NCBI GenBank assembly: GCA_900545725.1
Contig: URAI01000116.1
Location: 1-6,474 of the forward strand
Length of the DNA stretch: 6,474 nt
Reading direction: 5' to 3'
Source of the DNA: an uncultured Eubacterium sp.
Lineage (GTDB): Bacteria > Bacillota > Clostridia > Lachnospirales > Lachnospiraceae
In this document: positions 1-6,115 of the stretch, in pieces
Layout of the letters: each line of letters opens with the position of its first letter
Position numbering within the stretch: position 1 is the first letter of the stretch
Notes under the pieces: generated by a model
Told to the model about the DNA's origin: nothing
Database searches by the model: none
What the model saw: only the letters and a program-made list of their open reading frames with translations
Position numbers and translations under genes: made by a program

Positions 1-40
1 TGAACTGTCGTTCAAGAAGCGTCCCTCGCTTTCAGCTCGG
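1..40 (-). terminator. Probable 3' stem-loop after spoVAF, cut by the window edge
   Basis: Directly downstream of the spoVAF stop, the minus strand ends in the perfect hairpin TGAAC-GACA-GTTCA (bases 14 to 1; loop at 6-9). The 5' flank on that strand reads GAGCTGAAAGCGAGGGACGC (bases 38-19), is GC-rich, and would form a very long stem if the sequence beyond base 1 continues as its complement. Only the apex and one arm are visible, so a long rho-independent terminator is an inference; no T-tract can be seen inside the window. A second, shorter pairing (AGCG/CGCT around 18-30) is possible in the visible arm. The alternative, that this is the start of another gene, is less likely. Confidence 0.4.
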
Positions 41-44
41 TCAA

Positions 45-1457
45 TCACAATTTATGCGAATGTGGCAGCCTTAGCCTGAACACTCTTCTCTTTAACTGCT
101 CCCAGTCCCATGGAATAAGCGGATATATATAACTTTTTCCCGATATTGTCTTATTAAACGCAATCGTACATATAACAATAATAATTCCTATAATAAAACC
201 ATACAATCCAAATATCTGTGTAAGAATAAGCTCAGTTATTCTTAAAAATTTCATTGCATATCCCATCTCAAAGCTTGCCTGTGAATAAGTTCCCACCGTA
301 ACAACTGCCATATAAAGCATGGATTCGGGATTAAACCAGCCGGAGCTTACCGCATATTCTCCAACCACAATACCGGCAACCACACTAAGCGGCGTAGATA
401 ACAGGGAAGGCGTATTAACCGCTGCCATCTTAAGTCCGTCAACTGACATTTCAAGTATAAGAAGCTGGAATATCACGGGAACAGTTATATCATCTGATAT
501 CGTAACAAAATCAAGCCAATCAGGAATCCACTGTGGATTATTAAGAAGAAGCAGCCATACCGGTGTAAGAAACATGCATACCATTGTAAATACAAATCTT
601 GACCACCTCAGATAAGTTCCAATTACAGGTGCAAAGTTATAATCATCCGGTTCTTCTATCATGTCAAAAACAGAAGTCGGTATTATCATTACCGCCGGAG
701 AATTATCAACCATTATCACAACATTTCCATCGAGTATCGCAGCAGCTGCAGTGTCCGGTCTTTCGGAATATTTAAACTTAGGAAACGGGTCAATCCATTT
801 ATGCTCAAATAAACATTCTGCAAGGCTTTCTAGATTCATCGTAAGTGCATCTACCACGATACTTTTAATTCTCTTCTTAATATCGTCAACCAGCTTCATA
901 TCCGCCTTATCAGAAATGTAACACACTGCAACATCTGATTTTGAACATTCGCCTACCTGAAACATCTCAAGGCTTAACCTTGTATCCCTTACACGTCTGC
1001 GCAATAGTGCCGCATTATGGACAATTGTTTCCACAAAACCATCTCTTGCGCCACGAAGCACTCTGTCCTTCCAGGGCTCGGTTACACTTCTCATAGGATA
1101 TGTCCTACAGTCAATTAATATACATTCATCAAAGCCGTCAATATATAAGACAGTCATTCCCGATAAAAATGATTTGATAACATCTATAAGAACTGAACTT
1201 TTTTCCACCTCTGTATATGGCATGCCCTCTTCAAGAAATGTATCAATATCCTTTAGATTTTCAGGCTTTAAGGAATAAAAAAACTGCATAAGCTTTTCAA
1301 CCATATCTTCCTGCACAAAGCCGTCAATAAAATAAAACCCCGCCTGCTTTTCTCCCATTATTATCTTACGTTTTAAAATGTCAAAATTATAATCAACTCT
1401 GACACTTTTCTCAAATAATGCCATATTTTCATTGACATCCCTGCTAAAATCACTCAT
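45..1457 (-). CDS. spoVAF: SpoVAF, spore germination protein of the GerA family
   Basis: This is a spore inner-membrane protein related to the A subunits of germinant receptors. In Bacillus, SpoVAF is encoded with the SpoVA dipicolinate-channel genes and is thought to boost ion release early in germination. A soluble N-terminal domain of about 280 residues carries the family signature RGARDGFVETIVHNAALLRR starting near residue 135 and RPDTAAAAILDGNVV near 233. About five hydrophobic segments follow, roughly at 286-306, 327-346, 356-373, 379-402 and 408-435, with NTPSLLSTPLSVVAG near 348 as a membrane-domain motif. The tail is basic (LKRRVFRLRLPH). The 470 residues are a normal full length. 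The second of two tandem ATGs is chosen because GGAG lies 6 nt before it. A TTG further upstream (1469) overlaps that GGAG and is unlikely to be used. The RGARDGF signature and the wording of the second motif fit SpoVAF better than a GerAA/GerBA receptor subunit. No B or C receptor subunit gene is visible. It sits 28 nt after the PFOR gene rather than next to spoVA genes, although genes beyond base 1 cannot be seen. Confidence 0.87.
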   Translation of the reverse strand: MSDFSRDVNENMALFEKSVRVDYNFDILKRKIIMGEKQAGFYFIDGFVQEDMVEKLMQFFYSLKPENLKDIDTFLEEGMPYTEVEKSSVLIDVIKSFLSGMTVLYIDGFDECILIDCRTYPMRSVTEPWKDRVLRGARDGFVETIVHNAALLRRRVRDTRLSLEMFQVGECSKSDVAVCYISDKADMKLVDDIKKRIKSIVVDALTMNLESLAECLFEHKWIDPFPKFKYSERPDTAAAAILDGNVVIMVDNSPAVMIIPTSVFDMIEEPDDYNFAPVIGTYLRWSRFVFTMVCMFLTPVWLLLLNNPQWIPDWLDFVTISDDITVPVIFQLLILEMSVDGLKMAAVNTPSLLSTPLSVVAGIVVGEYAVSSGWFNPESMLYMAVVTVGTYSQASFEMGYAMKFLRITELILTQIFGLYGFIIGIIIVICTIAFNKTISGKSYIYPLIPWDWEQLKRRVFRLRLPHSHKL

Positions 1458-1463
1458 CATTTT

Positions 1464-1467
1464 CTCC
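1464..1467 (-). promoter_or_regulatory. Ribosome binding site that decides the spoVAF start
   Basis: The minus strand reads GGAG, then AAA, then two consecutive ATG codons. Spacing to the second ATG (1457) is 6 nt, the same as for the other two genes in the window. Spacing to the first ATG is only 3 nt. The in-frame TTG at 1469 lies within this motif. Confidence 0.75.
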
Positions 1468-1485
1468 AATAAAATTAAATTGTTT

Positions 1486-4400
1486 TCACATTAATCTCTT
1501 ATAATATTCATATCTTTCCATGGCTTCCTTTTTAGCCATTTCAAATAAAAGCTCTGCCCTTGCCTTATCCCTTTCTGCAAGTCCTGCAAATCTATTCTCC
1601 CCCATCAGAAATTCAGTATATTCAAGGTCTGGCTCATTACTGTCGAGTATAAATGCATTTTTACCCGACATAATCCTGTCAGGGTTATATCGAAACAGAT
1701 TCCAATATCCTGAACGAACCGCTTTTTTCTGTTCCTCTGTACATTTTGCCATACCTCCATGTATTCCATGATTAATACATGGGGCATATGCGATAATAAC
1801 CGAGGTTCCATTATATTTTTCTGCCTCATTAAATGCCTTAATACACTGATTCATGTCTGCTCCTAATGACACCTGTGCAACATATACATCCTTATAGCTC
1901 ATAAGCATCTGTGCAAGATTCTTCTTACTTCTGCTCTTTCCATCTGCTGCAAATTGTGCAGCCGCTCCCATGCTCGTTGCCTTTGATACCTGACCTCCTG
2001 TATTGGAATACACTTCTGTATCAAATATAAGAATATTTATATCTGCACCTGTAGATGCAACATGGTCAAGTCCGCCATAGCCTATATCATACGCCCAGCC
2101 GTCACCGCCAAATACCCAGCATGATTTTTTAGACAGAAACTCCTTACCGTCTAATATTTCATCTATAATACCCTCCATTTGATTTTCATTTTTTACACAG
2201 ATATCAAATACATTTTCATTGTTATTGATATCTTTATACTCTTCAAGCTTTGCAATTATCTTATCCGAAATAACACAATTAATTCCGCCATCATTGTAAT
2301 ATTTTTCATAACTGTTTATAAGTGCTCCCAGTTCGTTAATAATATTATCTACACTACATTTAACTTCCCCAATATTATTTTTACGGCTGTTATCTCTAAT
2401 CCACATAAGCTTTTCCCATATAACATTCCTGTTATATTCACTGGCAAGGTGTATTCCATATCCATACTCCGCCGCATCCTCAAACAGCGAATTAGACCAT
2501 GCCGGTCCTTTTTTATCCTGATTAACCGTATAGGCAGAAGATGGCATGGAAGCTGCCCATATAGACGAACAGCCTGTTGCATTGGCTATAATCATACGTT
2601 CCCCAAACAACTGTGTGGCAAGCTTTGCATAAGCTGTTTCCCCACAGCCTGCACATGCACCTGAAAATTCAAGCAGTGGTGAAAAAAACTGTGAACCTTT
2701 AACTGTTCCTCTCTCAAAATGGCCATGCATATTTTTATTATCATTATTTTCCATCGCATACTCATAACATTTTTTCTGATATCCTGCTTTATCAATCCCA
2801 TTCATTTTAAGCACGTTATTTTTAATATTTCCGGGACATATATCTGAACACAGCGTACAGCCTGTACAATCATCTGTAGAAATTATTATTGCAAAATACT
2901 TTTCCTTTTCACCTGCCATAACAGTCATCTTCATATCGTCAGGTGCTTTCTTTCTCTGTTCGTCTGTCAGCACAACCGGTCTTATAACACCATGAGGACA
3001 TACAAATGAACATCTGTTACATTGTATACAACCATCAGGATTCCATAATGGCACAACCCTTGATATTCCTCTCTTTTCATATGCCGAAGTTCCAACAGGA
3101 AGTGTTCCATCTGCCATATTTAAAAATGCAGATACTGGAAGTTCATCACCTTTACAACGGCTTATAGGAACCTGTATATCTTTTACAAAATCAACTGCCA
3201 TATATGCCTCATGTGATATTTCAGATGCATCACCAGCTCTGTAATCTGTGTTTTTACAGTTGTCTGAATCCTCATTTTCATGCTGTGATATTTCATCCAT
3301 ATTTATAGAACCGGTTATATCTCTATCCGGCAATGTGTCATATGACGTAACATTATCCATTAAATCAGCATCTGATATATGAATTTCCCTTACAGAATTG
3401 ACTGCCATATCAATTGCATCACAGTTCATATTAACTACAGCCTCACCCTTTGAAGAATACGTCTTATTAACATAGTGCTTCATATATCGTGTGACACTTT
3501 CCATGTCCATGATATCAATTATCCTAAAAAATGCCGCCTGCATTATTGTTCCAATTCTTATCCCAAGTCCTGTATCCTTAGCAATCTTTGATGCAGCTAT
3601 TGCAAATACCTTAATATTATTATCACGGATATATTTTCTGTCTTTTACACTTAATTCCCTGCAAAATGTTTCATCATCCAATGCACAGTTTACAAGCAAT
3701 GTACCATTTTTATTTATACTGTGTATTAAATCATACTTTCTTAAAAAGCTGTAATCATTACAGGCTGCAAAATCTGCATTTTCAATAAGGTATGCCGACT
3801 TAATCCGCTGACTGCCAAATCTTATATGTGAAATAGTAAGTCCGCCTGATTTCTTTGAATCATATTCAAAATATGCCTGCACCTGCATATCAGTATTATC
3901 ACCTATAATTTTAATAACATTTTTACTTGCACCCACTGTTCCATCCGCACCGATACCCCAGAATTTACATGAATATATTTTTTTAATATTTTCTTTTTCT
4001 GTTTTTAAAATATTATTATCCGATATGGATTTTTCGATATTTTCTTGTTTTAAAATATTATTATCTGATATGGATTTTTCGGTATTTTCTTGTAAGACAT
4101 TATTATCTGATTTGAATTTTCCTCTATCTTTTTTGTTATTTTCTTCATTTCTATAATAATCTTTTTTCATACAATATCTGTATTGGGACGAATCCAGCGA
4201 TGTATGTGTCACATCATCATTTATGCCTATTGTATAGTTATCTTTGCTGTCATTATTAAATACAGCCATAATATCCACAGGTGTCGTGTTTTTTGAAGAT
4301 AAACCATACCGTCCACCCAAAACCTTAGTATTTTCATAGGCTGAGCCTTTAAGAGCCGTAACGACATCTTCATATAAAGGTTCAGACACAGACCCCGGTT

Positions 4401-5499
4401 CTTTGGTTCTGTCAAGAACGTTAATAACTTTTACCGTAGGCGGTATAGCTTTAATCAGATGTTCCCTTGAAAATGGCCTGTACAGGTGGACTCTTATCAG
4501 TCCAACTTTGCTATACTCTTTACAATTTTCGGTATTGTTATAAGTTGCATCTGACAGCTTATATTTTTCTTTTACATCACCTTTAAACGCCTTATACTTT
4601 AATTGTTTCCTATTACTTTTTAACTCTTGAAGTATATCAATAGTTTCTTCGATGGTATCGCATACCGAACCCATGGCAATTATTACGCTTTCAGCAGATT
4701 CATCCCCATAATAATTAAACAGCTTATAGCAGGTATTACAGTCAGCATTTACCATATTCATATATTTTTCTACAATGGCAGGCAGCATATTATAATAAAT
4801 ATTTGAGCTTTCTCTTATCTGAAAGAATACATCCGGGTTTTGTGCAGATCCTCTAATCACCGGTCTTTCAGGATTTAATGAGCGCTTTTTAAATGCCCTT
4901 ACAGCTTCCATGTCACAATATCCCTTTAATGTATCATAATCCCATACATGTATTTTCTGTATCTCATGCGACGTACGAAATCCATCAAAAAAATGCATAA
5001 ACGGTACTCTTCCCTCTATTGCGGCAAGGTGTGCAACCGCTCCAAGATGCATAATCTCCTGTACATTTCCGGATGCTAACATGGCAAAACCCGTCTGTCT
5101 GCATGCATATACATCCTGATGGTCGCCAAATATTGACAGTGCATGTGTTGCAATGGTTCTTGCCGCAACATTGATAACTGCCGGAAGCAGTTCTCCTGCT
5201 ATCTTATACATATTGGGAATCATAAGCAGCAACCCCTGTGAAGAAGTGTATGTTGCCGCAAGTGTTCCGCTATTTAACATTCCATGTAATGCTCCTGCCG
5301 CTCCTGCTTCTGACTGCATCTGTATTAATTTTACAGGGTGTCCGAATATATTTTTCTTTTTATTTAAAGCCCATATACTTGTATAATCCGCCATTGGTGA
5401 TGATGGTGTTATAGGATATATTGCTGCCGTCTCGGTAAATGCATATGATACATAAGCCGCCGCCATATTTCCATCCATTGTTTTTAATTGTCCTGACAT
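1486..5499 (-). CDS. nifJ: Pyruvate:ferredoxin (flavodoxin) oxidoreductase, homodimer type, with insertions
   Basis: This cytoplasmic enzyme converts pyruvate and CoA to acetyl-CoA and CO2, using thiamine diphosphate and three [4Fe-4S] clusters to reduce ferredoxin or flavodoxin. All fused domains are present in order. The pyruvate domain has YPITPSSPMAD with Thr31, then Glu64 and Arg114, at the same numbering as the Desulfovibrio africanus enzyme. Next come domain II, the gamma domain (CKFWGIGADGTVGASKN from 511), the EKR motif at 808-810, two ferredoxin clusters (Cys824/827/830/834 and Cys878/881/884/888), and proximal cluster ligands Cys949, Cys952, Cys977 and Cys1241. The thiamine diphosphate domain has GDGWAYDIGYGGLDH with Asp1133 and SNTGGQ near 1165. 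No key residue is missing. At 1337 residues it is longer than the usual 1170-1230. Extra hydrophilic stretches lie at about 293-331, 436-510 and 705-769, with a smaller one before the thiamine domain. The start is the ATG 6 nt after GGAG and gives MSGQLKTMDGN, matching the family N-terminus; the frame stays open upstream to an ATG at 5586 that lacks a suitably spaced binding site. No confident promoter was found. It is probably co-transcribed with spoVAF. Confidence 0.96.
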   Translation of the reverse strand: MSGQLKTMDGNMAAAYVSYAFTETAAIYPITPSSPMADYTSIWALNKKKNIFGHPVKLIQMQSEAGAAGALHGMLNSGTLAATYTSSQGLLLMIPNMYKIAGELLPAVINVAARTIATHALSIFGDHQDVYACRQTGFAMLASGNVQEIMHLGAVAHLAAIEGRVPFMHFFDGFRTSHEIQKIHVWDYDTLKGYCDMEAVRAFKKRSLNPERPVIRGSAQNPDVFFQIRESSNIYYNMLPAIVEKYMNMVNADCNTCYKLFNYYGDESAESVIIAMGSVCDTIEETIDILQELKSNRKQLKYKAFKGDVKEKYKLSDATYNNTENCKEYSKVGLIRVHLYRPFSREHLIKAIPPTVKVINVLDRTKEPGSVSEPLYEDVVTALKGSAYENTKVLGGRYGLSSKNTTPVDIMAVFNNDSKDNYTIGINDDVTHTSLDSSQYRYCMKKDYYRNEENNKKDRGKFKSDNNVLQENTEKSISDNNILKQENIEKSISDNNILKTEKENIKKIYSCKFWGIGADGTVGASKNVIKIIGDNTDMQVQAYFEYDSKKSGGLTISHIRFGSQRIKSAYLIENADFAACNDYSFLRKYDLIHSINKNGTLLVNCALDDETFCRELSVKDRKYIRDNNIKVFAIAASKIAKDTGLGIRIGTIMQAAFFRIIDIMDMESVTRYMKHYVNKTYSSKGEAVVNMNCDAIDMAVNSVREIHISDADLMDNVTSYDTLPDRDITGSINMDEISQHENEDSDNCKNTDYRAGDASEISHEAYMAVDFVKDIQVPISRCKGDELPVSAFLNMADGTLPVGTSAYEKRGISRVVPLWNPDGCIQCNRCSFVCPHGVIRPVVLTDEQRKKAPDDMKMTVMAGEKEKYFAIIISTDDCTGCTLCSDICPGNIKNNVLKMNGIDKAGYQKKCYEYAMENNDNKNMHGHFERGTVKGSQFFSPLLEFSGACAGCGETAYAKLATQLFGERMIIANATGCSSIWAASMPSSAYTVNQDKKGPAWSNSLFEDAAEYGYGIHLASEYNRNVIWEKLMWIRDNSRKNNIGEVKCSVDNIINELGALINSYEKYYNDGGINCVISDKIIAKLEEYKDINNNENVFDICVKNENQMEGIIDEILDGKEFLSKKSCWVFGGDGWAYDIGYGGLDHVASTGADINILIFDTEVYSNTGGQVSKATSMGAAAQFAADGKSRSKKNLAQMLMSYKDVYVAQVSLGADMNQCIKAFNEAEKYNGTSVIIAYAPCINHGIHGGMAKCTEEQKKAVRSGYWNLFRYNPDRIMSGKNAFILDSNEPDLEYTEFLMGENRFAGLAERDKARAELLFEMAKKEAMERYEYYKRLM
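4003..4137 (-). repeat. In-frame 45-bp tandem repeat inside the PFOR gene
   Basis: Two adjacent 45-bp units (4003-4047 and 4048-4092) differ at only two positions, and a third, diverged unit follows to about 4137. They encode three 14-15 residue blocks with the core S-D-N-N-(I/V)-L followed by K/E/N-rich sequence, for example KSISDNNILKQENIE, at residues about 455-499 of the enzyme. The block lies between domain II and the gamma domain. Because each near-identical unit is 15 codons, gain or loss of a unit keeps the frame. The near identity of the first two units suggests recent duplication. Confidence 0.9.
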
Positions 5500-5505
5500 T
5501 ATACT

Positions 5506-5509
5506 CTCC
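5506..5509 (-). promoter_or_regulatory. Ribosome binding site that decides the PFOR start
   Basis: GGAG on the minus strand is followed by AGTATA and the ATG at 5499, a 6-nt spacing. This places the start at MSGQLKTMDGN and argues against the longer in-frame starts at 5511 and 5586. Confidence 0.8.
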
Positions 5510-5673
5510 ATTTCATAAAATATATGCAAAGAATCTGTTATTGAATAAAACTTATTTACAAAAATATGACTTAAACTGGTAGTCATTCAGATATATTTAA
5601 TTTATTGCTCCTTGCATATGAAAATTTTTTATCAATGTTTATTATTTACAGGAATATTTATTTTAATTCTCTT

Positions 5674-5820
5674 TTATCTAAAAGAATATATTAATAATGT
5701 CATATCAGACAGCGGACTTTCCATGATGTTTTCTGCTTCTTTACAAAGACTGTCCTTTGTTGTATCTAAATTTTCAGCATCACACAACTTTTTATTAGCA
5801 ATGTCATCATCACACAACTT
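5674..5820 (-). pseudogene. Possible remnant of a small gene with decapeptide repeats
   Basis: On the minus strand a frame of 48 codons ends at TAA (5676-5674). It is hydrophilic and internally repetitive: KLCDDDIANK is followed by KLCDAENLDTTK and then DSLCKEAEN, so an L-C-x-x-(A)-E/D-N theme recurs in degenerate form. The upstream DNA repeat would encode KLCDYDTANK in the same style, but it is one base shorter (four instead of five A in the run after GCTAAT), which throws it out of frame and brings TAA TAA immediately before this frame. There is no ATG near the beginning and no ribosome binding site; only a TTG at codon 2. I see a decayed or frameshifted small coding sequence as plausible, but chance openness of repetitive DNA is a real alternative. 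No function can be assigned. Confidence 0.28.
5743..5760. repeat. Short inverted repeat ACAAAG-N6-CTTTGT
   Basis: The two 6-bp arms are perfect (5743-5748 and 5755-5760) with a 6-base loop. The dyad could be a weak hairpin or an operator half-site pair upstream of the PFOR gene. It does not match a Rex or CcpA consensus that I can recognise, and no T-tract follows it on either strand. Confidence 0.35.
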
Positions 5821-5867
5821 TTATTAGCAGTGTCATAATCACACAACTTTTATTAGCAATTTACATT
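5780..5867. repeat. Three tandem direct repeats of 29-30 bp
   Basis: Copies begin at 5780, 5810 and 5839, each with TCACACAACTTTT(T)ATTAGCA. The first copy is 30 bp with five T; the second and third are 29 bp with four T. Copies 1 and 2 match over the whole unit except for two substitutions and the single T. Copy 3 matches for its first 22 bases and then diverges. There are no spacers, so this is not a CRISPR array. Possible roles are an array of protein-binding sites between divergent genes, or the coding repeat of a decayed small gene on the minus strand. Confidence 0.88.
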
Positions 5868-5898
5868 TTGTAATTATTATTGTAAAATACATCATATC

Positions 5899-5955
5899 TA
5901 TATATACCGCTGATTTAAAAGTAAAGTATTGTTGCTGTTTCTTGCGGTATCTATA
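5899..5955. repeat. Inverted repeat with 12-bp arms around a 33-bp loop
   Basis: The left arm TATATATACCGC (5899-5910) and the right arm GCGGTATCTATA (5944-5955) pair at 11 of 12 positions. The GC-containing cores GTATACCGC-like and GCGGTAT are conspicuous in very AT-rich DNA. The right arm overlaps the -10 element of a candidate plus-strand promoter and the loop contains its -35, so a regulatory dyad or a scar of a small excised element are both conceivable. Confidence 0.6.
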
Positions 5956-5957
5956 AT
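5929..5957 (+). promoter_or_regulatory. Candidate housekeeping promoter for the 107-residue gene
   Basis: TTGTTG (5929-5934) is separated by exactly 17 nt from a perfect TATAAT (5952-5957). The -35 matches TTGACA at only three positions, so the call rests mainly on the -10 and the spacing. Transcription would start near 5964 and leave a leader of about 150 nt before the ATG at 6116. A perfect TTGACA at 6006-6011 is closer to the gene but has only a poor -10 (TAGCAG) at 17 nt. Confidence 0.4.
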
Positions 5958-6014
5958 AAATATAGATAAATATTATATAAGAATAATGAGCCAGCTATTT
6001 GTTTATTGACAGAG

Positions 6015-6110
6015 CTAATAGTCCTTGATAGCAGACGAAACCGCCTGTTTAAATTCCTCTTTGCGGATTTCTCTCTGCCGCTTCTCAACAAGGCTGCTTA
6101 AGAATGGAGA
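6015..6110 (-). pseudogene. Possible 3' remnant of a minus-strand gene
   Basis: A 31-codon open stretch on the minus strand ends at TAG (6017-6015) and reads with a strongly protein-like, helical, charged pattern: VEKRQREIRKEEFKQAV followed by SSAIKDY. It has no start codon of its own with a ribosome binding site, and its upstream end runs into the translation start region of the 107-residue gene. The stretch is GC-richer than the DNA around it. This fits the truncated tail of a gene interrupted by rearrangement, but the frame is short and could be chance. No family is recognised. Confidence 0.25.
6106..6109 (+). promoter_or_regulatory. Ribosome binding site that decides the start of the 107-residue gene
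   Basis: GGAG is followed by ATTATT and the ATG at 6116, a 6-nt spacing identical to that of the PFOR and spoVAF genes. The in-frame ATG at 6104 overlaps this motif and is therefore unlikely to be the start. Confidence 0.75.
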
Positions 6111-6115
6111 TTATT

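Larger units (their letters stand above)
5500..6115. other. 616-bp divergent intergenic region between PFOR and the 107-residue gene
   Basis: This stretch separates two divergently transcribed genes and holds no complete gene I can support. Its first 170 bases are AT-rich and include AAGGAGC on the minus strand (5613-5607), which resembles a ribosome binding site but has no start codon at a usable distance. Tandem direct repeats, a candidate promoter, inverted repeats and two short coding-like frames, listed separately, fill 5674-6110. The AT content is high up to about 6020, then GC rises clearly until about 6100. The density of repeats and broken frames suggests a region that has gained and lost sequence. 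Confidence 0.7.

Noticed and set aside
1..48. Start of another minus-strand gene at GTG 48, overlapping the spoVAF stop
   Set aside because: The 16 codons to the edge are open, but no ribosome binding site precedes the GTG, and the sequence is better explained as one arm and apex of a hairpin.
2179..2664. Plus-strand open frame of 161 codons opposite PFOR
   Set aside because: It lies wholly antisense to strongly conserved PFOR coding sequence, has an Ile/Phe-rich composition typical of AT-rich shadow frames, and resembles no protein I know. The same applies to the shorter plus-strand frames at 319-615, 661-921, 1520-1771, 3491-3754 and 5153-5386.
5500..5586. In-frame N-terminal extension of PFOR from an ATG at 5586
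   Set aside because: The nearest ribosome-binding-like sequence (AAGGAG, 5613-5608) is 21 nt from that ATG, whereas GGAG lies 6 nt before the ATG at 5499, whose product matches the family N-terminus.
5548..5590. Forespore-type (sigma-G-like) promoter upstream of PFOR, GAATG then CATATTT on the minus strand
   Set aside because: The spacer is 15 nt, shorter than expected, and the -10 lacks its final A. In DNA this AT-rich such a match is not convincing, although it would fit the link to spoVAF.
5612..5827. Plus-strand frame of about 70 codons with a hydrophobic N-terminus, read from TTG 5612 or ATG 5618
   Set aside because: There is no ribosome binding site; the bases before it are the complement of one. 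It runs through AT-rich DNA and ends within the tandem repeats. The hydrophobic character is expected from AT-rich sequence in this frame.
5780..5867. CRISPR array
   Set aside because: The repeats are directly adjacent, without unique spacers, and no cas gene is present.
6006..6034. Promoter with a perfect TTGACA at 6006-6011
   Set aside because: The hexamer 17 nt downstream is TAGCAG, matching the -10 consensus at only three positions; shifting by one base either way is no better.
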